IMG/VR virus record: IMGVR_UViG_3300042897_000742
Location: 1-64,000 of that record
Origin: a virus
Length of the DNA: 64,000 nt
Reading direction: 5' to 3' (one strand)
Within the stretch, counting starts at the first letter, position 1. Each line of letters starts with the position of its first letter. Under the pieces are notes generated by a model. The model did no database searches. It was not told where the DNA came from and saw nothing but the letters and a program-made list of their open reading frames with translations. This document shows, one piece after another, positions 39,281 to 48,552 of the stretch. The position numbers and the translations under genes were made by a program.

Positions 39281-42200
39281 TGGCAAATATCATACCAGGT
39301 GTACCAACGCCAAGTGATCCAACATGTGCTCTTACTATTTGCGGTAGAATTATAGCACAAGTAGATTGCATTAAGTATATAATGCAAGGTACATCTGCAT
39401 GTATTGATATTCAGTTTTTTGGCGCAGATGGTCAACCTCTTGACCTAGATCGTTTTTGCGAAATGCAAATTCAATTAACGAATGAATTTGAATGCGTTGT
39501 TGCAAATTTTTGGTATCCTTCTGTTCCAACTGGATCAAAGGGATTTGATATTGAGATTTTACAATACACTACGACAGGTGGCAATATAGTAAATAAGGGT
39601 CTTCTTAGAATATGTTTATCAACTAACTGTACTCTTACTTCACCTGGTTCTGTTTTTGCAGAAATCATATTAAAAGAATGTTTACTTACTGGTGTTGAAC
39701 AAATTATAACAGGTGTTCCTACACCACCTGAAGCAAACGGGGAAACCTTTGGTATTCCTTGTCTTCAGGTTGCAAATATACTTAATTCAAAAATCGCAAA
39801 GAATGGTGGTGCAGGGGGTTGTTTTCCTGGATACATTCCACCTCAACCAGGCAGTAGTGGAATAGGATATGCAATAGGATCAACTGGAGCAACAGGTATT
39901 CACGGGGCATCCGGTTTACAAGGAGAAGTAGGTTTAACCGGATCTACTGGACAACAAGGATTTATTGGTTCAACTGGGCTACAAGGGAATCAGGGGAATC
40001 AAGGTTTTACTGGATCAACTGGACCACAAGGATTTACTGGATCAACTGGACCACAGGGTGCAGGTGGAACATTAGGTTATTGGGGTAGTTTCTGGAGCGC
40101 GCAAACACAACCTAATCCGGTACCAAATGGCGCTAATGCAATGACATTCAATAATACTGATCCTGATTCTAATGGTGTTTCTATCCAGAATAATTCACAA
40201 CTTACATTTGCATACGACGGTGTTTATAATATTCAGTTTTCTGCCCAGCTTGATAGAGTAGCTGGTCCTGCATCTGCAAATGAAGTAGATATTTGGTTTT
40301 CAAAGAATGGCGTTCCAATACCTGATTCTAATACACATGTCGTTGTTGCAGGAATTACTTCTGCATCTAAAGAAGTAGCTGCATGGAATTATCAACTTAA
40401 ACTTAATGCAGGAGATTACATTGAATTATACTGGTCATGTCCTAACACAAATGTAGAACTTATCTATGTTCCTGCTCAAGTAAGTCCTCTTCGCCCTGGT
40501 GTACCTTCTGTTATTCTTACTGCACAGCAGGTAACATATACTCAAACTGGTGCAACGGGCGCAACTGGTTCACAAGGCGATCAAGGTTTTACCGGTTCAA
40601 CTGGAACACAAGGTTTTACCGGTTCAACTGGAACACAAGGTTTTACCGGTTCAACTGGTCCTCAAGGTGCAGGCGGTACCTTAGGTTATTGGGGTAGTTT
40701 TTGGAGTACACAAACTCAACTTAACCCTGTGGCAGATGGGGCTAATGCAATGACCTTTAATAATACAGACCCAGACTCAAATGGTGTTTCTATTCAAAAT
40801 AATTCACAACTTACATTTGGATATGATGGTGTTTATAACATACAATTTTCTGCTCAACTTGATAGGGTGGCTGGTACGGCATCTGCAAACGAGGTAGACA
40901 TTTGGTTTGCAAAAAATGGAATAGACATCCCAGATTCCAATACTCATGTTGTTGTTGCTGGAATTACTTCTGCATCTAAAGAAGTAGCTGCATGGAACTA
41001 TCAACTTAAACTAAATGCGGGGGACTACATTGAACTCTATTGGTCATGTCCTAATACCAACGTTGAACTTATTTATATTGCACCAGAAGTTAGTCCAGCG
41101 CGACCTGGTGTACCTTCTGCAATTTTAACTGCTCAACAAGTAACATACACACAGGTCGGTGGAACTGGTGCAACTGGTATACAAGGCAACCAGGGTGATC
41201 AAGGTTTTATTGGAGCAACTGGAGCACAAGGTAACCAAGGTGATCAGGGGTTCATTGGAGCAACGGGTTTTGATGGAGCAACTGGAGCACAAGGTAACCA
41301 AGGTGATCAGGGGTTCATTGGAGCAACGGGTTTTGATGGAGCAACGGGTTTTGATGGAGCAACTGGAGCACAAGGTAATCAAGGATTTATTGGGGCAACG
41401 GGTTTTGATGGAGCAACTGGAGCACAAGGTAATCAAGGTTTTATTGGAGCAACTGGGACACAAGGTAATCAAGGATTTATTGGTGCAACTGGTTTTGATG
41501 GATCAACCGGCCCACAAGGCGCGGGCGGCACCATTGGTTATTATGGATCTTTCTATAGCACAGCAATCCAAACCAATGCAGGTGCCTCATCTGCTAATGT
41601 AATTACATATAATAACACTGACATAAGTAATGGTGTAAGTATAGTTTCAAATTCACAAATTACTATCGCTAATCCAGGTATCTATAATATACAGTTTTCT
41701 GCACAACTTAACAAAACAGATAGCGGTGTTGATGAAGCCTATATTTGGTTATCAAGAAATGGTAGTAATGTTCCGGAGTCCAACACTATTGTTGAACTAG
41801 ATAAGAATAATATGAAACAGGTTGCTGCATGGAATTTCCTTGTAGAGACCACCAACCCAAATGAATATTTTGAACTCTATTGGCACAGTACCGATTTAGA
41901 TATAAGACTCTATGCTGAGCCTGGTTCAACTGGACCAACTAAACCTGCGATTCCTTCTGTTATCCTAACAGTTCAACAAGTTACATATACTCAAATAGGA
42001 GCATCTGGTTTAACTGGTGCAACTGGACCTGCTACTTCACTTTATTTACTTGAAGCGTATGCAAATGTGACATACACTTTACCAGGTGGTTTTACTGATG
42101 ATACCTGTAGATATAGTATTGTGAATAATACGGTAAATGTACCAAGTGGTTGGTTTAATACATCAACATATAGATTTACACCTCAAAAGGTAGGTTATTG

Positions 42201-42441
42201 GGAAATCACCGCATCATACGATATTTATAGAAATAGTGAAGCAAGTATGGCGATTAGGAAAAACGGTGGAGTAGTGGCAGCTGCCGGTTCTTTTAACGCG
42301 GTAGCCCAACAAATAACAAAAATTGTGTATCTAAACGGTTCAACTGATTATATAGACGTTATGAATACTGGTGGGGCATCAAACTCAAGGGCACAATTTG
42401 ATAGTAGGTCTTGGTTCCAAGCGAGATGGATTGGTGAATAA
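39280..42441 (+). CDS. collagen-like, C1q-like tail fibre or virion decoration protein
   Basis: This 1053-residue protein is modular. Residues 1-198 form an N-terminal virion-binding part. Gly-X-Y collagen segments at ~199-259, ~423-461 and ~627-746 are rich in GSTGPQG or GATGAQG triplets. Three C1q/TNF-like beta domains follow them (~262-420, ~464-622 and ~749-903), each opening with LGYWGSF or IGYYGSF. A different C-terminal beta domain occupies ~915-1053. Collagen stretches would form trimers. Near-identical DNA repeats make this gene prone to recombination that could change length or receptor use. Confidence 0.82.
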   Translation: MANIIPGVPTPSDPTCALTICGRIIAQVDCIKYIMQGTSACIDIQFFGADGQPLDLDRFCEMQIQLTNEFECVVANFWYPSVPTGSKGFDIEILQYTTTGGNIVNKGLLRICLSTNCTLTSPGSVFAEIILKECLLTGVEQIITGVPTPPEANGETFGIPCLQVANILNSKIAKNGGAGGCFPGYIPPQPGSSGIGYAIGSTGATGIHGASGLQGEVGLTGSTGQQGFIGSTGLQGNQGNQGFTGSTGPQGFTGSTGPQGAGGTLGYWGSFWSAQTQPNPVPNGANAMTFNNTDPDSNGVSIQNNSQLTFAYDGVYNIQFSAQLDRVAGPASANEVDIWFSKNGVPIPDSNTHVVVAGITSASKEVAAWNYQLKLNAGDYIELYWSCPNTNVELIYVPAQVSPLRPGVPSVILTAQQVTYTQTGATGATGSQGDQGFTGSTGTQGFTGSTGTQGFTGSTGPQGAGGTLGYWGSFWSTQTQLNPVADGANAMTFNNTDPDSNGVSIQNNSQLTFGYDGVYNIQFSAQLDRVAGTASANEVDIWFAKNGIDIPDSNTHVVVAGITSASKEVAAWNYQLKLNAGDYIELYWSCPNTNVELIYIAPEVSPARPGVPSAILTAQQVTYTQVGGTGATGIQGNQGDQGFIGATGAQGNQGDQGFIGATGFDGATGAQGNQGDQGFIGATGFDGATGFDGATGAQGNQGFIGATGFDGATGAQGNQGFIGATGTQGNQGFIGATGFDGSTGPQGAGGTIGYYGSFYSTAIQTNAGASSANVITYNNTDISNGVSIVSNSQITIANPGIYNIQFSAQLNKTDSGVDEAYIWLSRNGSNVPESNTIVELDKNNMKQVAAWNFLVETTNPNEYFELYWHSTDLDIRLYAEPGSTGPTKPAIPSVILTVQQVTYTQIGASGLTGATGPATSLYLLEAYANVTYTLPGGFTDDTCRYSIVNNTVNVPSGWFNTSTYRFTPQKVGYWEITASYDIYRNSEASMAIRKNGGVVAAAGSFNAVAQQITKIVYLNGSTDYIDVMNTGGASNSRAQFDSRSWFQARWIGE
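41190..41512 (+). repeat. tandem collagen-coding DNA repeats
   Basis: Units such as GGAGCAACGGGTTTTGATGG and GGAGCACAAGGTAACCAAGG recur six or more times with few changes. They encode GATGFDGATGAQGNQG-type triplets in the third collagen segment. Confidence 0.8.
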
Positions 42442-42472
42442 TGCCATTAAGAATAAATAATTAAAATAAGTC

Positions 42473-43138
42473 ATGAAAAATAAACTTGTTCATTATTTTA
42501 TCATAGGTATCTTCTGTAGCCTCTATTTCTTAGTAGCTACAATCTCTATGATAAACTCGGTTGCATTTTTTGACCTTGCTCATAATGGAGTTATGAACTG
42601 GGCACTTGCAATTGGATTTGAATTAGGAGCCGCGGCTTCTCTTGCTGCTATCATTATCCTGGATAAAACAAATAAGACAATGGTATGGACATTGTTCCTA
42701 CTTCTTACCGCATTTCAAATGATGGCCAATTCATTTCATGCATTCATAAATCTCGAAAACTATATGCCTTGGATAGAACTATTTGGTCTTGAAGAGGAAG
42801 AACCTATATTCCAAAAAAGAATTCTCTCAATTGTAAGTGGAGCCGTATTACCTATCGTGGCTCTAGGATTTATTAAATCATTGGTTGATTACATCAGACC
42901 TGAAAAAACTGAGGAAACCGCAACGGCAGTTATTGAAAATAAACCAGCCGAGGTTCCTACAGAACCACAAATAGAAACCCCTAAGGTAGTGGAAGAAAAA
43001 GTGGAAACCCCATCTGTTATTGGTGATTCAAAGGTAGGTCATGTTACTATAAACCCCGAAGTTACTGAAACTAAAGAAGATGTAGTGGCTACCAAACAAC
43101 AAATCCCACCGGTTAAAAATTACAATCCTAAGCCATAA
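42473..43138 (+). CDS. four-TM membrane protein with long acidic tail
   Basis: This 221-residue protein has TM segments near residues 8-30, 40-62, 68-88 and 113-133, then a Pro/Glu-rich tail of ~80 residues (ETPKVVEEKVETPSVIGDS). It lies between the fibre and PhoH genes. No family is recognised; superinfection exclusion or a lysis role is possible but unsupported. Confidence 0.55.
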   Translation: MKNKLVHYFIIGIFCSLYFLVATISMINSVAFFDLAHNGVMNWALAIGFELGAAASLAAIIILDKTNKTMVWTLFLLLTAFQMMANSFHAFINLENYMPWIELFGLEEEEPIFQKRILSIVSGAVLPIVALGFIKSLVDYIRPEKTEETATAVIENKPAEVPTEPQIETPKVVEEKVETPSVIGDSKVGHVTINPEVTETKEDVVATKQQIPPVKNYNPKP

Positions 43139-43179
43139 GTTTTACTTATGAACTTATTAACCCAAAAAAATATAAAGGT

Positions 43180-43893
43180 ATGCCAGCTAGAACCTATGAT
43201 GATGAAGTGTTTCGCGAAAAGCGAACTATAAAAAATCCAATAAAATTTAAGATACCCCTAAATGAAGAACAAAAAGCAGCAAAGGATATTATTTTAGCAA
43301 ATACAATAACTCTCCTTGCTGGTAAAGCTGGTAGCGGTAAAACATTATTAGCATGTCAAATTGCATTAGATGGTCTATTTCGTAGACATTTTGAAAAGGT
43401 AATTATTACGAGACCTACTGTCTCAAAGGAAGAGATAGGATTTCTTCCAGGTGATCTCCATCAAAAAATGGATCCATGGGTACAGCCAATTTATCAAAAC
43501 ATGTATCTCTTGTATGGAAAGGATAAGATTGATCCTTTTATTCAAAGCGGTCAAATTGAAATTGTACCAGTTTCATTTATGAGAGGGCGAACATTTCTTG
43601 ACTCTTGTGTTATCGTCGATGAAGCACAAAACGTTACCAATGAACAGATGGAAATGATTGTTACAAGAGTAGGTCTTCGCTCAAAGATGATTATCTGTGG
43701 TGATGACGGTCAGGTTGACTTAAAGAATAAGAGCGATTCTGGTTTTAGATTTTTGTATAACTGCGCAAAGAAAATAAAACATCTTGCTGCTATTACATTA
43801 TTTCAAAATCACAGAGATCCTATTGTTGATACTCTTATTGATGTGTATGAAGAAGAGAATTTAAGAAGAAATGGCGGAAAGCCTAATAAATAG
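43180..43893 (+). CDS. phoH: PhoH-like ATPase
   Basis: This 237-residue protein matches PhoH: PLNEEQKAAKDIIL (~26-39), Walker A GKAGSGKT (~48-55), RPTVSKEEIGFLPGDLHQKM (~76-95), Walker B SCVIVDEAQNVT (~140-151) and GDDGQVDL (~171-178). PhoH-like ATPases are widespread in large phages; RNA-related helicase or nuclease-partner roles are proposed. It ends 15 bases before the endolysin. Confidence 0.9.
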   Translation: MPARTYDDEVFREKRTIKNPIKFKIPLNEEQKAAKDIILANTITLLAGKAGSGKTLLACQIALDGLFRRHFEKVIITRPTVSKEEIGFLPGDLHQKMDPWVQPIYQNMYLLYGKDKIDPFIQSGQIEIVPVSFMRGRTFLDSCVIVDEAQNVTNEQMEMIVTRVGLRSKMIICGDDGQVDLKNKSDSGFRFLYNCAKKIKHLAAITLFQNHRDPIVDTLIDVYEEENLRRNGGKPNK

Positions 43894-43908
43894 AAAAAAT
43901 GAACCATT

Positions 43909-44790
43909 ATGATATTAAAGAAAGGATCCAAGGGAAATGATGTTAAAGAATTACAAAGATTCCTTGGTATTAAAGATGACGGGAATTTTGGACCAGGAAC
44001 TGAAGCCGCTGTTAAAAAATGGCAAGCCGCAAATGGTCTTACCGCTGATGGTATTGTGGGTCCTGCCACTTGGAACGCTATGGGTGTTGCTACTACTGAT
44101 GCTTCGGAAAAAGTTTATACAACAACAAATGGATTAATAGTCAATCGCTATTATATGCCTACTGATGAGTATTTACAAGGACCTATTAAACCAGAATGGG
44201 TATTCCTCCACCACACAGCAGGATGGCATAATCCTTATAATACTATTGATAACTGGGCAAAGGATACTCGTGGAAGAATTGCAACGGAGTTCGTTCTAGG
44301 TGGTCCTTCGGTTAGAGGTAATGACGATAAGTACGATGGTGTAATGGTCCAGGCATTTCCTGAAGGAAATTATGGATGGCACTTAGGTCAATGTGGATCT
44401 CAAAAAATGCATAAGAATTCAGTAGGAATTGAGGTATGTAATTTTGGATATGTAGTAAATGGTAAAACATATGCAGGTACTCAAGTTACACAATCCCAAA
44501 CTGTTGAATTAGCAAAGCCTTTCCGTGGGCATAAAATATGGCATCGCTATTCAGATGCTCAAATTGAATCATTAAGACTCTGGATTCTTTGGATTGCTGA
44601 AAGAGATAATATTGATGTAAGAGCAGGATTACCAGCCTTAATTAAAAAGAATGGTGCTGCTGCATTTGAGTGGAATGAAGATGCTTATTATGGTAAGGTT
44701 AAAGGACTATGGACTCATACTAATACAAGAAAAGATAAGGTTGATATGTTCCCTCAACAAGAATTGATGGATATGTTAACAAACCTCTAA
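43909..44790 (+). CDS. endolysin: peptidoglycan-binding domain plus N-acetylmuramoyl-L-alanine amidase
   Basis: This 293-residue protein starts with a PG_binding_1 domain (GSKGNDVKELQRFLGI, then DGIVGPATWNAMG, ~5-60). An amidase_2-type domain follows: VFLHHTAGWHNPYNTIDNW (~98-116, first zinc His), FPEGNYGWHLG (~144-154) and NSVGIEVCNFG (~164-174). It cuts the bond between muramic acid and the stem peptide. No signal peptide is seen, so a holin or other export route is needed. Confidence 0.88.
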   Translation: MILKKGSKGNDVKELQRFLGIKDDGNFGPGTEAAVKKWQAANGLTADGIVGPATWNAMGVATTDASEKVYTTTNGLIVNRYYMPTDEYLQGPIKPEWVFLHHTAGWHNPYNTIDNWAKDTRGRIATEFVLGGPSVRGNDDKYDGVMVQAFPEGNYGWHLGQCGSQKMHKNSVGIEVCNFGYVVNGKTYAGTQVTQSQTVELAKPFRGHKIWHRYSDAQIESLRLWILWIAERDNIDVRAGLPALIKKNGAAAFEWNEDAYYGKVKGLWTHTNTRKDKVDMFPQQELMDMLTNL

Positions 44791-44806
44791 AAATAGAAAA
44801 TATGAA

Positions 44807-44950
44807 ATGGCAAAAGCTAAAGCTGGTGTAACTGATTCTTTCAGAAAGAAACCTAAGGTATCACGACCTGGGATTCAGGCTAAGACAAAACAGTCTAAGA
44901 ATAAGAAATCAAAGAATTACGTTAAACCATATAGAGGTCAAGGTCGCTGA
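44807..44950 (+). CDS. conserved small basic phage protein (47 aa)
   Basis: An ATG at 44807 opens a 47-codon frame ending TGA at 44948-44950. The product is very rich in K and R (MAKAKAGVTDSFRKK, then RPGIQAKTKQSKNKKSKNY) and ends KPYRGQGR. A similar short protein with RPGxxAKTKxSKxKxSKNY occurs in many T4-like and marine phages as I recall. It probably binds nucleic acid or a ribosome; function unknown. The ATG two codons earlier is in another frame and stops at once. Confidence 0.6.
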   Translation: MAKAKAGVTDSFRKKPKVSRPGIQAKTKQSKNKKSKNYVKPYRGQGR

Positions 44951-45100
44951 CTTAATGTCATAGACATTTTTGTATTTTCATGAAATCCATGACATTTTTT
45001 GTAGTGTTTTCTTAAAAATATAGTTTTGCACGGTTTTTATAGTATAATAAACAAATAGGGGAAACTCTATTATAATAAAAAACTAAAAAAATATTAAGCT
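44951..45100 (+). promoter_or_regulatory. 150-base regulatory gap before the Hsp20 gene
   Basis: This gap holds a direct repeat (AGACATTTTTGTATTTTC and TGACATTTTTTGTAGTGTTTTC, given as two similar strings) and a TATAAT-like box near 45043 after TTGCAC. A-rich bases lead to the ATG at 45101. The repeat spacing suggests an operator or two promoter cores. No TTTC-N19-TATATTTG match was found. Confidence 0.35.
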
Positions 45101-45463
45101 ATGTTTTATTACAATTCAAATCACTTTGATAACCTACTAAAAGATGCATTTAAAGATTGGCCTACATGGTCAACAACATTAACATCAACTGGTAATCACT
45201 ATTCAGAAAAAACTGATGATGGGTATAAGTTGGAAATTGCAGTTCCTGGCTTAACTAAAGAAGACCTAAAGGTTAAGATTATTAAAGGTGATCTTAACAT
45301 TACCTGTGAAAAAGAAAATCACTGGGTTTCTCGTTTTGACAAAACATTTAATCTACCTAAGGATGCAAACATTAAAAAGGTAAAGGCAACAGTTGAAAGT
45401 GGTATCTTATTAATTACAATTCCTGTAAATGAAGATCCTGAAAACATTGTTGAGATTATTTGA
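45101..45463 (+). CDS. small heat-shock protein (Hsp20/alpha-crystallin)
   Basis: This 120-residue protein has a short aromatic N-terminus and an alpha-crystallin domain: YKLEIAVPGLTKEDLKVKII (~43-62), FDKTFNLPKDANIKKVKATV (~80-99) and ESGILLITIPV (~100-110). The final ENIVEII resembles the I-x-I tail used in oligomer assembly. It holds unfolding proteins for other chaperones. T4-like marine phages also carry Hsp20. Confidence 0.9.
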   Translation: MFYYNSNHFDNLLKDAFKDWPTWSTTLTSTGNHYSEKTDDGYKLEIAVPGLTKEDLKVKIIKGDLNITCEKENHWVSRFDKTFNLPKDANIKKVKATVESGILLITIPVNEDPENIVEII

Positions 45464-45482
45464 AACAAGATAGGTAAACTTG

Positions 45483-45497
45483 TATATAAATAAAAAA
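45483..45497 (+). promoter_or_regulatory. late-type promoter box
   Basis: TATATAAATAAAAAA lies 23 bases before the ATG at 45506. Confidence 0.5.
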
Positions 45498-45505
45498 CAA
45501 TAGAT

Positions 45506-45730
45506 ATGGAAAATCAAAATCCTCAAGAATTAACCCAAGCACAGGCAGTAAATGTTTTAATCCAGGCCGCTCGCATTGCACAGTCAAAGGGAGCATTCAC
45601 GCTTGAAGATGCAGAATTAGTTTCTAAAGCAATTAAGGCGTTTGTACCGGTTAACCAAGAAAATGGCCAGGATCCTGTGATTAACGAGTCTTCTAATGAA
45701 GTCGTTGAACCGGTAATTGAAAAAGCATAA
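45506..45730 (+). CDS. small hypothetical protein (74 aa)
   Basis: This 74-residue protein has a helical first half (LTQAQAVNVLIQAARIAQSK, then FTLEDAELVSKAIKAF) and an acidic tail. It is a single-gene unit between a late-type box and a strong terminator. Function unknown. Confidence 0.6.
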   Translation: MENQNPQELTQAQAVNVLIQAARIAQSKGAFTLEDAELVSKAIKAFVPVNQENGQDPVINESSNEVVEPVIEKA

Positions 45731-45754
45731 AGTGGTTAAACTCTTGGTTTTGAT

Positions 45755-45788
45755 AGAGGATCTGAGAAATCAGATCCTCTTTTTTTTC
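45755..45788 (+). terminator. Rho-independent terminator
   Basis: An 11-bp stem AGAGGATCTGA/TCAGATCCTCT with loop GAAA is followed by seven T before C. Its presence excludes the upstream in-frame start of the next gene. Confidence 0.92.
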
Positions 45789-45821
45789 TTACAGATAAAT
45801 AATAAAATTAAGAACCTGCAG

Positions 45822-47297
45822 ATGAAGAGGAGAATTCCTAAAATAGTAGTTAACCCTACGAGAGTACAACCTAATAGACCAATTCAGGTTGTTAATCAAG
45901 TACAACCACAGAGACAACCAGTTCAGATTAATAATGCACCAACTGCACCATTAAATAAAAGGACTACCTTTTCTGCAAAGAGTTCAAATAGAGTTTTTAT
46001 TTTAGGCGGTGGGCCTTCAATGAAAGATATGAATCTTTCTTTTCTAAAAGATGAAGATGTTATTTGTGTAAATAAGTCGATTGATCTGGTAAGAAATCCT
46101 ACATTCTTTATTACAATGGATTATAGCTTTTTTGGAAAAGTAGGGGCATCAGTTCAAACTATAGCAGCAAAGGCTAAAAGTAGTCATTTTGTAATTAATA
46201 AAGGTCATAAGTATATACAAGAAATAAATGGAACTTATGTTGATGTTAGAAATAATCTAAGGTATACAGGCCTTGAACATTTTTCATCAGTAATTGAATC
46301 AGGTTTAACTACTCATGATAGGAGTGGATTTGGACTTTCTCTTAAAGAATTTTGCCACGGTGATAACAGTGGTTATTGTGCAATTCAATTTGCAATTTTA
46401 GCAGGATATCGTGAAATTTACTTATTAGGATTTGATTTAGGAAATACCAATATTCATTCAGAAACTCATTTTCATGGAGCTTATCCTAAAGTACCATCTG
46501 AAACATTTAGACAAAAGTTAGGTACATATACAGCAAATCTTGTATCATCAATGTCTAAAGTATCAACAAAGAGTTCTGTTAAAATAATGACAATGACACC
46601 ATCACCATTAGAGGCTGTAATTCCTTTGATTAAAACTGTAAGAGGCGTTGATAAAGTAGAATTAACGCAACCTCCTAAAGAAACGCCTAATCCAACATCT
46701 TCATTGTCAGATTTAGTAATAGTTGCATATTATACACTTAATACACCCTATGAAGAAGAAGCTAAAAAATTAATTAGATCTTTAAGTAGATTAGGACTTA
46801 CTTATGATGTAGTTGGGGTTAAAAATCTTGGTGATTGGCAAGCAAATACCAGATTTAAGGCTAAGTTTATGGAAGATATGTTAAACAAACATTTAGGTAA
46901 AAATCTTTTATACGTTGATTCCGATGCAATAGTTCATAGTAAACCTATTCTTTTTGAAAATTATGATTGTGATATTGCTGTAAGATGGCAAGACTTTAGA
47001 TGGAGACAAAATGAATGTCTAAGCGGAACCATATTTATGGCAAATAATGAAAAGACCAGAGAACTTTGTAAAAGATGGCAAAGAATTAATATAAGCGAAG
47101 GTCCTAATGCAAAAACATTTGAACAGTGGAACTTAGGTTCGGTAATTAAACAAATGGAATCAGAAGGAAAAATAAAAACAAATAATCTACCGGCAGAATA
47201 TACATTTATCTTTGATAGCATGAGAGCAATGTATCCTAATGCAGTACCTGTTATTGAGCATTTTCAGGCAAGTAGAAAATTAAGAAATAAACTATAA
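45822..47297 (+). CDS. fusion of a Maf/GT42-like domain with a GT-A-like glycosyltransferase domain
   Basis: The ATG at 45822 is chosen because the upstream start lies before the terminator; the protein has 491 residues. Residues ~55-280 parallel the minus-strand gene at 3277: VFILGGGPSMKDM, CVNKSIDL, CHGDNSGYCAIQFAIL, IYLLGFDLG. Residues ~300-491 look like a GT-A sugar transferase with the DxD-like KNLLYVDSDAIVHSKPIL and EQWNLGSVI. A low-complexity Pro/Gln N-terminus (QPNRPIQVVNQVQPQRQPVQ) precedes both. Two transfer domains in one chain suggest stepwise glycan building; substrates are unknown. Confidence 0.65.
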   Translation: MKRRIPKIVVNPTRVQPNRPIQVVNQVQPQRQPVQINNAPTAPLNKRTTFSAKSSNRVFILGGGPSMKDMNLSFLKDEDVICVNKSIDLVRNPTFFITMDYSFFGKVGASVQTIAAKAKSSHFVINKGHKYIQEINGTYVDVRNNLRYTGLEHFSSVIESGLTTHDRSGFGLSLKEFCHGDNSGYCAIQFAILAGYREIYLLGFDLGNTNIHSETHFHGAYPKVPSETFRQKLGTYTANLVSSMSKVSTKSSVKIMTMTPSPLEAVIPLIKTVRGVDKVELTQPPKETPNPTSSLSDLVIVAYYTLNTPYEEEAKKLIRSLSRLGLTYDVVGVKNLGDWQANTRFKAKFMEDMLNKHLGKNLLYVDSDAIVHSKPILFENYDCDIAVRWQDFRWRQNECLSGTIFMANNEKTRELCKRWQRINISEGPNAKTFEQWNLGSVIKQMESEGKIKTNNLPAEYTFIFDSMRAMYPNAVPVIEHFQASRKLRNKL

Positions 47298-47303
47298 TTA
47301 TTT

Positions 47304-47978
47304 ATGAAAATAAATGAATACTTTGATAAAGTAATATGCATTAATCTTGCCAAGCGATATGATAGGTGGGAAGAAATGCAGGAGCAGTTTAATAAGCATA
47401 AAATTAAAGTAAGTAGATTTAATGCAATTGATGGAAATCCTATGGGATGGAAGAGCGAGAATTTTGCAGGAAAGGAAACCTCATTCAATGGCGCCATGGG
47501 TTGTATTGCAAGTCATGTTAATGTATATAGTTTAGCCAAACAAAATGGTTGGAAAAATGTTTTAATTATTGAAGATGACTGTGATTTTATAGATAATCTA
47601 AATGAAATGTTTGAAGAGTCTATAAAAACATTACCTAATAAATGGGATCTTTTATATTTTGGTGGAGTTCATGAAACGCGAGGTGGTAAATTCGTTCCTG
47701 AAAAATTTAATAAGTATTTTGTTAGGGCAAAGAGAATTATAACAACTACATGTTATGCAGTTAATCATACTGCATATGATTTAATTTTAGATACCGTCTT
47801 AAAAAAGAAACCTTATTTTGATTGTCCTATAGATACATACTTAGGAGCTTATATACAGCCTAGTTTAGAAACATATGCCTATCATCCACCGATTGCATGG
47901 CAGAGACCAAGTCATAGTGATATTCAAAATGCCCACCGTGACTATTCAGAAATGATGAAAAAGAATAACATAAAATAG
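47304..47978 (+). CDS. GT25-family glycosyltransferase
   Basis: This 224-residue protein has the GT25 (LgtB/Lpt-like) pattern: KVICINLAKRYDRWEEMQEQ (~9-28), VSRFNAIDG (~36-44), GAMGCIASHVNVYSLAKQNG (~63-82), VLIIEDDCDF (~87-96) and YFGGVHETRGG (~117-127). These enzymes add sugars, usually galactose, to surface glycans. It starts 6 bases after the two-domain transferase. Confidence 0.82.
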   Translation: MKINEYFDKVICINLAKRYDRWEEMQEQFNKHKIKVSRFNAIDGNPMGWKSENFAGKETSFNGAMGCIASHVNVYSLAKQNGWKNVLIIEDDCDFIDNLNEMFEESIKTLPNKWDLLYFGGVHETRGGKFVPEKFNKYFVRAKRIITTTCYAVNHTAYDLILDTVLKKKPYFDCPIDTYLGAYIQPSLETYAYHPPIAWQRPSHSDIQNAHRDYSEMMKKNNIK

Positions 47979-47982
47979 CATT

Positions 47983-48546
47983 ATGAAGATTGATTACATA
48001 ATTGCAACTTTATATAGAGATACATTAGATAGAGCTATAAAATCTATAACAGACGAAGGTACAAATCATAACATTTTTGCTATCGGACATATTAAGGATG
48101 GACGAGGGTGTGGTAACAGAAATGCAGGTTTATCTCAAGTTAAAGATAGTGATTGGATTATTTTTCTGGACGATGATGATTATCTAGTTAGAGGATTTAG
48201 TAAACAACTTGATAATAATTTTGATATTGTTGTTTTTAGGATGTCCCAGGATGCATCTAATCCATATTACCCACCTAAAATTATTCCAAGAGTATGTAAT
48301 AAATGTTCTGAAACTACATCAAAAGGATGCTGTTTACATAGTGGGAATGTTGGTAGTAATTTTGCAATAAAGACTTCATTTTATCTTAAGTATAAATGGT
48401 TATTTGATTGTTCTGTTAGGATACCAGACTGGCATTTCTTAGAAAGGGCAATTGAGAAAACCGATAAGATAAAAGTTACAAAAGATATATTTTATGTTGC
48501 TCCAATGGGAGGATATAATAAAGTAAAACCTAATGGAAAAAAATAA
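47983..48546 (+). CDS. GT2-like glycosyltransferase
   Basis: This 187-residue protein has a GT-A start MKIDYIIATLYRDTLDRAIK, then RGCGNRNAGLSQVKDSDWI and IIFLDDDDYLVRG with the metal-binding Asp cluster (~64-67). A CNKCSETTSKGCC segment may bind metal. It is short for GT2, so it may be a compact or partial enzyme. It lies 4 bases after the GT25 gene. Confidence 0.7.
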   Translation: MKIDYIIATLYRDTLDRAIKSITDEGTNHNIFAIGHIKDGRGCGNRNAGLSQVKDSDWIIFLDDDDYLVRGFSKQLDNNFDIVVFRMSQDASNPYYPPKIIPRVCNKCSETTSKGCCLHSGNVGSNFAIKTSFYLKYKWLFDCSVRIPDWHFLERAIEKTDKIKVTKDIFYVAPMGGYNKVKPNGKK

Positions 48547-48552
48547 AAGAGT

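Noticed and set aside
41190-41512. Evenly repeated units considered as a CRISPR array
   Set aside because: Repeats are in frame, have no unique spacers and encode Gly-X-Y triplets of a long gene.
41125-41602. Overlapping frames on both strands in the collagen repeats
   Set aside because: They are the repeat array read in other frames, giving repetitive peptides without any domain.
45717-45821. Upstream start of the two-domain transferase
   Set aside because: The extension reads through a strong terminator and gives an unlikely hydrophobic peptide; ATG 45822 is better.
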